From Leucocoprinus leucothites (taxonomy: Eukaryota > Basidiomycota > Agaricomycetes > Agaricales > Agaricaceae), in the NCBI GenBank assembly GCA_013368445.1, contig JAACJO010000062.1, positions 1 to 63,791 of the forward strand: a stretch of DNA of 63,791 nt, given 5' to 3'. Each line of letters opens with the position of its first letter. The first letter of the stretch is position 1. Position numbers and translations under genes: made by a program. Below are positions 53,642 to 63,083 of the stretch, piece by piece. The notes under the pieces are model-generated. The model had not been told where the DNA came from and ran no database searches. It was given only the letters and a program-made list of their open reading frames with translations.

Positions 53642-54094
53642 CATGACATCATATCCTATATTACTGTCCTCTATACCCCATCCACACTCAATGGGTGCAA
53701 TGCACTTTCCCTCAATACGAGTTCCTCATTGAGTTCTTGAAAAAGAACCCAGCTGCTTTTGCCTTCACTAATCACAACATGTGTCCTCCGCCACCTCAAG
53801 CCCCTGTGCCTGCCAAACCTAATGAAGGTGAACTATATTCTTTCATCTCTTCTCTTTTATTTTCCTTTGAGTCCGATCTCTGTGTATGACACCTTGTTCT
53901 ATAAGTCTCTCTCTCTTGAGTCTTCTCTATTTCGCTGGACTAATTGTATATAGTCTTTGTCTTAAGCAGTCTTCGACTGCTTTGTGTACCCCAGCTTGCT
54001 GTAGTGTACCATCTTCTTGTATTATTTAGTTGAAAGCGGACTGCAATTGAGCACCACTATATAAATTCATTGATTTTAAAAACAAAAAAAAAAA
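53642..54094 (+). mobile_element. 5'-truncated LINE-A (453 bp, 3' end only)
   Basis: Codes for the last ORF2 residues (QYEFLIEFLKKNPAAFAF...SDLCV, stop about 53887), the LINE-A 3' UTR and an A-rich tail at 54077-54094. Perfect 14-bp TSD on both sides. Confidence 0.92.
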
Positions 54095-54121
54095 AAGTGG
54101 GCTGTGTAATGGGACAAGAAT

Positions 54122-56399
54122 CATCCCTCCTTGACCTCTTACCACCACCATCAAAAGTTGGTGTGTTGTGATTAGAGTTCAATACTACTGTGTCTACTTG
54201 TAGCTACATGGGTAAATGCAAATCTAAGTCTAATAGGCCACCGCCCCGCTCCACCGAGTCCATCAACACGTCCGACAACGAACTCAACATCCCCGAGATG
54301 TCCGAAGATGAACATCTCAACCCATATGATGACCCCTGCAATGTTCGCGGGTTCTTTGATCCCCCCAGGCTGACGTTTTGTCGCCTGGCCCCTCCCAGTC
54401 GATGGCTGACATTCTGTTGTCATCGCCTGCCCCTCCAGTGGCTGACGTCCCGTTGCCACTGAAACCCTATACCATGGGCACACACACGTTTGTGCCCATC
54501 ACTCCTCCTCCCCCAGCACCTCGGTCTGCCGTCTCCTCCAGGTCAACTGAGAAGTCTGTCAAGACTCGGGCTCTTGCTGGGCTCCATTTCTTCTCCCTCT
54601 TTGTCGGGAGTGTTCCCCAGGGCCCCCTTCCAGAGGCCACCACCACCGTACTCGTTCCAACGCTTGTTGTGTTGGTTGCAGAGATTTTTAACTGAGGCCA
54701 AGGAAATGAGGCCCTCAACAGCGAGCAAATGTGTGCCCAGGGATGGGACACATTTGCTGTCTTCATACGGGACTGTGCCTCTAGAGTCGAAGAGGCCTAC
54801 CCTAATCGTACACATGTCGCCCACGAGGCGACCCATGGATCCGCTGACAAAGCGGGTCCATGTGATATTGACATGGGCTCCCCCAAGGCACCCACTTTAC
54901 CGCCCCCGGATCGTCAGCCCGCCCCGGCCTGTCCCTCCCTACCGCCCAAGCCGGCACCTGCAAAGGCCTGCGCTAGTGGCAAAGCACCCACTCAAGTGCC
55001 CCCCGCTCCTAAGCAAGTGCCCATCCCACCCTCGGCAGCTAAGAAGTCGTTCACCGAGGTTGCACGTACCCCAGCGTCTGCAGCAGCGCTTATCAAGCTT
55101 GCCCAGTCCCACCCCACCCTCAAGCCCGATCGCATCGCTGCGATGCATCAGGCCGCCCTCGCTGATGCGCCTTCTGTAAAGAAGCCCCACATGACCACAT
55201 TGGGTCCTACCCGACGCCAACTCTTCCTCGATTTCACTGGCAATGCTGGTGATATCACCTACCTCCATCACAAGGCCATGCGCCTCCTCAACAACTCCCT
55301 CACTCATGTGAAGAGCTCTCTTCGTGTTGAGAACATCGCCAAGGCATACGACACCATCTCGTTGTACACCAGTTCAGTCACCACCGATGCCTTGGCATCG
55401 GTGATCGAATCTGCCCTCCCATCAGCCTTCACCGCCCCATTCAAGTTGAAGACAAAACGACCCAGGTCCAGATCCTACCTCAAGATCTTGGACATCCCCT
55501 ACTACACAGGTGGTATCCACACCACCCCGCAACACATCACTGATCACATGCATGTGTCCCCCTTCAAGGAGACATTCGCCAATGTATCCTCTGTGTACAT
55601 CATGCGCAACTCTGCCAAAGCCGGCGCTGCCGCCATTTGGGTCGACCTTTGGGATTCCCAGTCTGGCGCTAATGCCAAGCACCTGGTCAATAAATACCTC
55701 AACTTTGACAGTGTGCAGTCCATGATTAGGGCCATGTGTGCTCACCCCAGGACCCCCCAGTGTCAACGATGCTGGCAATGGGGCCACACTACCTCCACCT
55801 GTCGCAACCATGCCCTCAGGTGTTCACAATGCGGTGGGCCACATCGGTCCGAGAATCACTGCACCACATCCTCCTGCTGTAAGGGGTCACCAAAAGCCAA
55901 CCCCCCCATCCAGCCCACACCCACCAGGGATCGCTGTCCCCACATCAAGTGCATCAACTGCGGCAAGGAACACACTGCTACTGACCACAAATGCCTGTTC
56001 TGGCGCCACCAGTTTGATTGGGATTGGCTGCAAAGTCATTCTGGTCCTGCCAGTTGGTCCCAGGCCTAGAGGGAGCTCTCTAGTGCCAATGCATCATCCC
56101 CCATCTATCGCTGGTCGCCGGGTGGGTACCAACCTCAAGGCCTGCCTCCTGTTGCAGTGATATCGGTATATGTTCTATCTCTCTCTGTATTTTACATGCC
56201 TAGTCCCCTTCTGCTGTCGTCTTGTGTATTGCTTCAGACAGGACTTTTATATATTCCCAGTTGTTTACTCTTGCATAGTCAGTAGTGGTATTGGTTCCCT
56301 GTAGTAGATAGTTGGGCACGGACTGCTATCATGCACTGCGTTATAAATTTGCGGCCCCTCCGGGGTCACTTTGACTTAAAAAAAAAAAAAAAAAAAAAA
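54122..56399 (+). mobile_element. Gag-only LINE (goL-B3), full length (2278 bp)
   Basis: Starts CATCCCTCCTTGACCTCTTA at 54122, ends A(21) at about 56379-56399; TSD ATGGGACAAGAAT at 54109-54121 and 56400-56412. 5' UTR, ORF1, 3' UTR with the GC stem near 56354, tail. No reverse transcriptase. A clean, uninterrupted copy that shows the true goL layout. Confidence 0.95.
54208..56069 (+). pseudogene. goL-B3 ORF1, one frameshift and one TGA
   Basis: Starts MGKCKSKSNRPPPRSTES at 54208. A shift near 54365-54380 changes frame before SPGPSQSMADI; TGA at 54693 (after VAEIFN) follows. From 54696 it is open to TAG 56067-56069: CAQGWDTFAVF, the Pro/Ala linker, MTTLGPTRRQLFLDF, RSYLKILDIPYY, IWVDLWDSQSG and knuckles CQRCWQWGHTTSTC, CSQCGGPHRSENH, CINCGKEHTATDHKC. 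Same proposed RNA-binding role as the intact 605-aa copy at 8369. Confidence 0.87.
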
Positions 56400-56780
56400 A
56401 TGGGACAAGAATGGTAGTATTGGAAATACGGAGAAAGGTCCTGAGGTGCCGGATTATCAGCAGAGATAGACAGTTTGCAGGAAAGCAGGTGTTTATTCCA
56501 AGAATTGTGCTGAGCTCTAATGTAGAGACTCTACCCATTCCATTGAAACAACAGCAATTCCCAGTTTGACTTGCATTTGCAATGACAATTAACAAGTCTC
56601 AAGGACAGTCTGTGAATAATATAGGAATCAACTTGACAACTTCAGTTTTTTCACATGGGCAGCTGTATGTAGGATTTTCACAATGTACATCTGCATCCAG
56701 TATTGCCACAACAGGCTCAAGAAAGTGGTAGAACACCAAATGTAGTTTACAAAGAGATATTGGGTGGACTTGAACTATGA
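56400..56780 (+). pseudogene. Helitron-type helicase, fragment 4 (C-terminus)
   Basis: After the TSD the helicase resumes: NGTRMVVLEI, QVFIPRIVLSSN, LPIPLKQQQFPV, then TGA at 56567 (Arg expected), [15 protein letters not shown] (motif V/VI) and [17 protein letters not shown] small shift near 56710 leads to NVVYKEILGG, the usual Helitron helicase end, stop at 56778-56780. All fragments together would make the C-terminal helicase half of a Helitron RepHel protein. Confidence 0.83.
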
Positions 56781-56856
56781 AATAGATTGTGTTTTGGAAC
56801 TCAGATTCACCATTGCACTTCACAGGCGTGCCATAGGCATGCCATAAAAAACTTGT

Positions 56857-57387
56857 CTCCTTGAAGGGAGACATCTGCATGTGATTGGTAATGTAGTTCA
56901 GTGTGAGGCACACTCCATTCACATAGAAGGGGACATCCAGGATCTTGAGGTAAGACCTGGACCTGGGGTGGCAGGTCTTCAGCTCAAAGGTAGCACTAGA
57001 GGCCAAGGGGATGGCCAACTCAATGACTGTAATGTCAGAGATAGAGGGGATGGTGGAGGTGTACAACACAATAGTGTTGTACAATGCAATGGTGTTGTAC
57101 AATGCAATGGTGTTGTACAATGCAATGGTATTGTACAACACAATGGTGTTGTACACCTTTGAGATGTTCTCAACATGTAAGGCAGACTTGGCACATGAGA
57201 GTGAGTTATTGATAAGGTGTATGGCCTTGTGGTGAAGGTAGGAGATCTCGCCAGCATCACCAACGAAATCAAGGAAGAGCTGACAGCATGTGGGGCCAGC
57301 AGTCATCATGCATGGTTTCTTGGCAGAGCCCTGGTGCATAGCAGCAATGTGCTCAGGCTCAAGGGAAGGGTTTTACTGTACTAGCTT
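56857..57387 (-). mobile_element. Divergent gag-only LINE (goL-C), fragment 1
   Basis: Minus-strand goL-like ORF1, broken off at 56857 in the SPFKET block without 3' UTR or tail, next to helicase flank. Continues at 62928-63048 across the nested goL-B1 (TSD GATAAGTGACACAGG at 57388-57402 and 62913-62927). About 75 nt between the helicase stop and this edge show nothing recognisable. Confidence 0.78.
56857..57387 (-). pseudogene. goL-C ORF1 fragment with expanded hexapeptide repeat
   Basis: Reads MHQGSAKKPCMMTAGPTCCQ, LFLDFVGDAGEISYLHHKAI, then VYNTIVLYNTIALYNTIALY (five 6-residue units where other goL have one), FELKTCHPRSRSYLKILDVP and YITNHMQMSPFKET. This fits goL ORF1 but is more distant from B1-B3. 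The knuckle region is missing. Confidence 0.8.
57061..57155 (+). repeat. 18-bp coding minisatellite, about 5 units
   Basis: Units close to TTGTACAATGCAATGGTG repeat in tandem. Each adds six residues (YNTIAL) to goL-C ORF1 without shifting the frame. Sister elements have a single unit. Confidence 0.9.
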
Positions 57388-57402
57388 GATAAGTGACACA
57401 GG

Positions 57403-57894
57403 CATCCATCCCTCCTTGACCTCTTACCACCACCATTGAAAGTTGGTGTTTGATTAGATGTCTAGTTTTCATCGTATTTCTACCTGTTTTACATGGGTAA
57501 ATGAAAGTCTAAGGCTAACTGGCCACTGCCCCGCTCCACCAAGTCCGTCAATGCCTCCAATGACAAGCTCAACATCCCCAAGATGTCCGAGGATGAACAT
57601 CTCAACCCCTACGACAACCCACTCAACGTGCATGGGTTCTTCGGTCCCCCCCAGGCTGATGTCTCATTGCCTGGCCCCTCCCAGTTGATGGCTGACGTCC
57701 CGTCACCATTGCCTGCTCCCCCAGTGGCTGATGTCCCATCACCATTGCCTGCTCCCCCAGTGGCTGACATCCCGTCACCACTCCAGCCCTACACCATGGG
57801 TGCACGCACCTTTGTGCCCATTACACCTCCCCCTGCAGCGCCCGTGTGAGTGTCCTCCTCCAAGGGAAAGAAGAAGAAGGAGCTCACCCAAGGC
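57403..57894 (+). mobile_element. Gag-only LINE (goL-B1) copy 2, left part
   Basis: 5' end CATCCCTCCTTGACC at 57407, preceded by four extra bases (CATC). Interrupted at 57895 by LINE-A copy 3 and continues at 61171. Relative to the copy at 7981, about 150 bp of ORF1 is missing at the insertion point. Confidence 0.85.
57493..57894 (+). pseudogene. goL-B1 ORF1, N-terminal part
   Basis: Starts MGK then TGA at 57502 (Arg or Gln expected) and continues KSKANWPLPRSTKSV, LNIPKMSEDEHLNPYDNPLN, and a Pro-rich part where the unit SPLPAPPVADV is duplicated (about 57700-57775). The module PYTMGARTFVPITPPP is followed by TGA at 57847 (Arg/Ser in sisters) and GKKKKELT. Confidence 0.8.
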
Positions 57895-60800
57895 TTTTTT
57901 TTTTTTTTTTTTTTTAAATCAATGAATTTATATAGCGGTGCTCAATCGCAGTCTGCTTTCAACTAAATATTACAAACAGACGGTACACTACAGCAAGCTG
58001 GGGTACACAAAGCAGTCGGAGACTGCTTAAGACATAGACTATACATGATTAGTCCAGTAAAATAGAGAAGACTCGAGGGAGACTATAGAGCGAGGTGTTA
58101 TACACAGAGATCGGACTCAAGAGAGAAGAGAAAAGAAGAAATAAAGGAATATAGTTCACCTTCATTTGGTTTGGCGGGCACAGGGGCTTGAGGTGGCGGT
58201 GGACGCGTGTCATGATTGGTGAAGGCAAAAGCAGCCGGATTCTTTTTTAGGAACTCGACGAAGAACTCATATTGAGGAAAGGCGCATTGCACCCATTGAG
58301 TGCGGATGGGGTAGAGAGGGCAGTAGCACAGGATGTGATGTTGCGATTCCAGGCAATGGCCACAACGACAGGATATTGGTTCGAGGGGGAAGAACCTCTC
58401 GCGATAAGCTCCAATCGGAGCATGATTTAGGATGGCCTGAGTCATACAAGCGCATAATGACGGTGATTCATTGGCTAAGGGAAGCCACGTGCCTCCCTTG
58501 ATGTAGGTGGGAATGAGGAATTTGCGATTTTTCTTGGAAAGAAGGAAACTGTTGCCGCGGTACTTCTTCTTCCAGAATGTAGATTCCCAGGATTTTTGGC
58601 AATCATTAGTGGCTTTGTGTCTTAGAAAGTCAAGGGTAGCACCCATATGGGAAGGGGTGTGTATACGCATGGAGGTGATGTCATTATGGACTTTGAGGTG
58701 GGGTTTCCAACGCCATTTGGAAGGAACGTCCCAGAAGTCAATGGATCGTGATGGTTTATCTGCGAGCCAATCGGATAGAAGCCGGCAGACTTGAATCGAC
58801 TGCGACTGGCTTGAATGGATGGAGGGATCAACTGCCAGCTTGGCTGCTGGAAGACAGTTGGTGATGAGGATGATATGGTCGCATTGAAGGGAAATGGCCT
58901 TGGCAATGCCAATGCAAATGGAGTAGAGTTCAGTGTCCGTGGATAAAGCCCGACTGCTCGCCTGTTTTGCATGAGACACTTGTCATCTGCCACGATATAA
59001 ATGTGCCACCAAAACTGCCTGAAGGGAACCTACAAGGGGAACAGAGGCATCAGTAACAACTGAAATACAATTACGATTCGAAGAAGAAGAAGAAAAAGTT
59101 GAGTCGAGAGACAAAACGTGTTTGTACATTTCATGTTTGTCCGAGCAATTACAGGGATGAAAGTGAATGGAATCAGGATAGATGTCCATGAGACGAGAAC
59201 CAGGCTTGGATTCAAAAGAAAAAGGGAAAAAAGAATCAGACAGATGAGAAAGAGAATTATCTACATCAATAATAGGGCCTTTGACTTTAGCTTTTTTGGC
59301 CGTAGTGAGAAGTCAAAGTGATTGGGGATGAGGGGATGAGTTAAGGGAAAATTGGTCAGATAAAAGAGATCATAACGCATGATTAGAGGGTAAAGTAGAG
59401 ACTCGATACGATGAGCAAATGGCTAATTTACGAAGATGAAGTTGAATTGGAATGAGACCGGTGATACTTTCAATGCCCCCAGATGGAGATGTACGGAAGG
59501 CACCAGTGATCCAAATAGCTGTGTGCCTTTGCATGGATGAGAGGGACTTGAGTAGCGCCTTGTTACGAGTGCCTTCAAAATACCATAGTCGGAAGCCATA
59601 TGTTGCCACTGGGACAACACATGACCTGTATAGAAGTCGTTTCTGGAGGGGGAGAAGACCACAGGTGGAGTTACCTAGCATACCCATAGCTTTCACAGTG
59701 GATAATGCCTTGGTAGAGTAATAGCGAACATGTTCTTGGAAAGAGAGCCGACGGTCAAAGTAAAAGCCAAGATAGCGCCAGAAGCATTTAGGATGGAGTA
59801 TGGGACCACCGACTTCAGATAAGTCCAGAGGAGGGTTTGAATCATTATGGCGACGAGAGAAGTGGAAGACTTCAGATTTGTCATGTTCGACGACTAATCC
59901 GAGGTCGGTGCAAATGGAGTTAATGATAGAGTAAGCTGCTTTAAGGGAAGAGGTTGTGTCAGTGTAGTTCTTCACTTGAGATATACAAAGCCCATCATCA
60001 ACAAACAATAAGAGAGAGGAAGGAATAGATTGTATTTGAGCATGTTGTTCAAACATGAACATGAGAGGCGCCAAATAAAGCGCCAATAATATGGGTGAAA
60101 GAGCCGAGCCTTGCCCTATGCCAACATCCACGTCATAAGCATCAGATAGGAAGGTATTCCACATATACTGAGTCAATCGACCTGTGAGGTAATGAGAGAA
60201 GAATTTTACAAGCTCTGGGGTGAACCCTTGGCATCGTAAGATGTCAGTAAGAATTTCGTGGTTGAGGGAAGGGAAAAATTGGGCTATGTCAAAAGCGCAA
60301 ACGCTAGTGATCATACCTTTGGCCCAACTGGTCCAAATGATGTGGGTGAGGAAAACACCGGCATCCTTAGTAGAGCGCTGAATAACTCCACCCATTTGAT
60401 TTGGATGAAGGACGTCTAAGGATACCACTTCAAATTGCATGCGTCGTGCAATCATCTTTTCGATTAGTTTGCCTAAAGTGTTCAGTAGGACAATGGGGCG
60501 GAACGCTTTAGGGTTTCATAGGCCAGTTTATTCAGCTTAGGAATGATAATAGAGACCGAGTCTTTGAAGTGACTCAGCCAGTAAGAAAGACGTACACATG
60601 CATTAGCGATAAGTATGATGTTCTTCAAGCAATCATTATAAGCAACAATAGACTTCAGGTGTTTCCATGAGACATGGTCAGGTCCGGGTGCTGAGGAGTT
60701 AGCACAGGATTGTAGGGATTCAGTGAGTTCAAGGGCAGAGAAGTTTGCCCAAGATCGAGGAGGAAGGGTTTTCATTTCATTCAGAATCTGAGGACTTACC

Positions 60801-61170
60801 GGGTGGCCCGACACAGAATTATATGACGAGTGGAGCGCATTCCACAAGTCCGGAAGGTCATTGCAAGGGCGTCCTTGGTACCTAATGCCCTCAATGGCAG
60901 GGAGTTTCCGTTGTTTGACCCATTCCATAAGGTCCCAGGGTCGTTTGTTGTTTGAGGCGATTTCATGAATATGCTCATCGAAGAAAGAGTGTTTGGCGGT
61001 TCGTGTGGCCGTCCTAAACACTCGCCAGTCCTTCCGGTCTTTCAATTTTCGATATGCAAGTAAAGTCTCAGAACAGTGAGGGGTCCACCATTCTTTCAAC
61101 CGGTTAGTGATCCAAACGGTTTTAGAGTTTGAATTCCAAGAATCTGATAGAATACTAGAGATAGAGTGGG
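57895..61170 (-). mobile_element. 5'-truncated LINE-A copy 3 (about 3.28 kb)
   Basis: Minus-strand; T(21) at 57895-57915, 3' UTR, ORF2 from RT to the end. It stops near 61166-61170 in the linker before the RT. No clear TSD; the target lost about 150 bp. Confidence 0.87.
58098..61166 (-). pseudogene. LINE-A copy 3 ORF2 (RT, RNase H, Cys/His tail)
   Basis: From SISSILSDSWNSNSKTVWI on, with APGPDHVSWKHLK, a frameshift near 60482-60510, FDIAQFFPSLNHEIL, GIGQGSALSPILL, FVDDG, RNase H VVTDASVPLVGSL and the tail SCRCGHCLESQHHILCYC, stop at 58098. TGA near 58980 (GR*QVS) replaces Arg. This copy keeps CGA at 60179-60177 (TGRLTQ) and 59405-59403 (SYRVST), where copies 1 and 2 have TGA; it documents the ancestral codons. 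Confidence 0.85.
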
Positions 61171-62577
61171 AAAGCCTTGTATGCATTCACCAAGGAGCTG
61201 CACATGAGCAGCACATTGATCACCTTGCACTCTTTTAATGTTGATGGTTGGGAGATGTATGCAGATTTCCTGGGGGCCTTTGGCCAGAGATTCTCGGCCG
61301 AGACCTCCCCTAAAGCGACGCGCGTTGCCCACGAGGCGACCCATGGATCCGCTGACTCAGCGGGTCCATGTGACATCGACATGGGCTCCCCCAAGGTGCC
61401 CACTCTACCCCCCCTGGATCGTTGGCCCTCTCTGGCCTGTCCCCCCCTACCGCCCAAGCCGACGCCTGCGAAGGCACATGCTAGTGGCAAAGCTCCCACT
61501 TAAGTGCCCCCCGCTCCTAAGTGAGTGCCCATCCCACCCTCAGCGGCTAAGAAGTCGTTTGCCGAGGTGGCACGTACCCCAGCATCTGCAGCAGCACTCA
61601 TCAAGCTTGCCCAGTCCCACCCCACCCTTGAGCCTGATCGCATCACTGCGATGCATCAGGCCACCCTCTCTGATGTGCCTTCTGCAAAGAAGCTGCGCAT
61701 GACCATGTCGGGCCCCACCCAGCGCCAACTCTTCCTTGATTTCACTGGCAATGCCAGTGATATCACCTACCTCCATCACAAGGCCATGCGCCTCCTCAAT
61801 GACTCCCTCACTTGTGCAAAGAGCTCTCTTTGTGTTGAGAACATCGCCAAGGCATACAACACCATCTCGTTGTACATCAGTTCCGTTGCCACCGATGCTG
61901 AGGCATCGGTGATTGAGTCTGCCCTCCCATCCGCCTTCACCGCCCTGTTCGAGTTGAAGACAAGACGACCCAGGTCCAGATCTTACCTCAAGATCTTGGA
62001 CGTCCCCTACTATACGAGCGGTGTCTGTACCACCCCACAACACGTCACCAACCGCATGCGCATGTCTCCCTTCAAGGAGACATTCGCTAACATCTCCTCC
62101 ATGTGCATCATGCACAACTCCGCCAAAGCCGACACTGCCACTGTTTGGGTTGACCTTTGGGATTCCCAGTCTGGTGCCAATGCCAAGCGCCTGGTCAGCA
62201 AATACCTCAACTTCGACGGTGTGCAGTCTATGATCAAGGCCGCATGCACTCACCCCAGGACCCCCCAGTGTCAACGATGGTGGCATTGGGGCCACACTAC
62301 CACCACCTGTCACAATCGCGCTCTCAGGTGTTCACAATGCCATGGGCCACATCAGTCTGAGAATCACCACACCACCTCCTCCTGCTGTAAGGGGTCGCCA
62401 AAGGCTAACCCCCCCATCCAGCCCACACCTGCCGGGGATCCCTGTCCCCACATCAAGTGCATCAATTGCAGCAAGGAATATGCTGCTACTGACCGCAAGT
62501 GCGTGTTCTGGCGCCACCGGTTTGATCAGGATTGGCTGCAAAGTCATTCCGGTTCCACAGGTCGGCCCCAGGCCTAG
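61171..62577 (+). pseudogene. goL-B1 ORF1, C-terminal part
   Basis: Reads AFTKELHMSSTLITLHSFN, GWEMYADFLGAFGQRF, ATHGSADSAGPCDIDMGSP, the Pro/Ala linker with stops at 61501 and 61522, then open: PIPPSAAKKSFAEVARTP, MTMSGPTQRQLFLDF, RSYLKILDVPYY, VWVDLWDSQSG, CQRWWHWGHTTTTC (second knuckle Cys replaced by Trp), CSQCHGPHQSENH and CINCSKEYAATDRKC, ending TAG 62575-62577. The CQRWW change would weaken the first knuckle; other copies keep Cys. Confidence 0.85.
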
Positions 62578-62912
62578 GGGGAGCTCCCTAGTGCCAATGC
62601 ATTGTCCCCCATCCATTGCTGGTCGCCGGATGGGCTCTCACCAACCACAAGGCCTGCCATCAGATGCAGTGATATTGGTAAATGTCTCGTTTCTTTGTAT
62701 TTCGTTACATGTCCAGCCCCCCCCTCTGCTGTCGACTCGTGTATTGTCTCGGACAGGACTATTATGTATTCCCAGTTGTTTACTCTTGTGTAGTCGGTAG
62801 TGGTATCAGTTTCCATGTAGTAGATAGTCGGGCATGGACTGCTATCACGCACCATGTTATAAATTGGTGACCCCTCTGGGGTCACTTTGAATTAAAAAAA
62901 AAAAAAAAAAAA
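61171..62912 (+). mobile_element. Gag-only LINE (goL-B1) copy 2, right part
   Basis: Continues the goL from 57894 and ends with the GC stem GACCCC-TCT-GGGGTC at 62869-62883 and A(18) to 62912. Right TSD GATAAGTGACACAGG at 62913-62927. Confidence 0.88.
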
Positions 62913-62927
62913 GATAAGTGACACAGG

Positions 62928-63043
62928 AGACGCCAAAGCACCTAAATGAGTGGCCTCTGCAAACAAGTGCAGGTGAGGCACCAGAGTAGAGGTGGGGATG
63001 GGGGCTTTGGAGGGCACTCACTGGGCTGGGCCATCAGGCCTGA

Positions 63044-63048
<5 letters not shown>
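62928..63048 (-). mobile_element. goL-C, fragment 2
   Basis: Continues the minus-strand goL-C ORF1 beyond the nested goL-B1, with residues like KAPIPTST...LFAEATH. Interrupted at 63049 by another goL. Confidence 0.7.

Positions 63049-63083
<35 letters not shown>

Noticed and set aside
4614..56569. Reassignment of TGA to arginine
   Set aside because: The same codons are CGA in sister copies, CAA appears as the opposite-strand product, and normal ORFs also end with TGA. CpG decay explains all without a new code.
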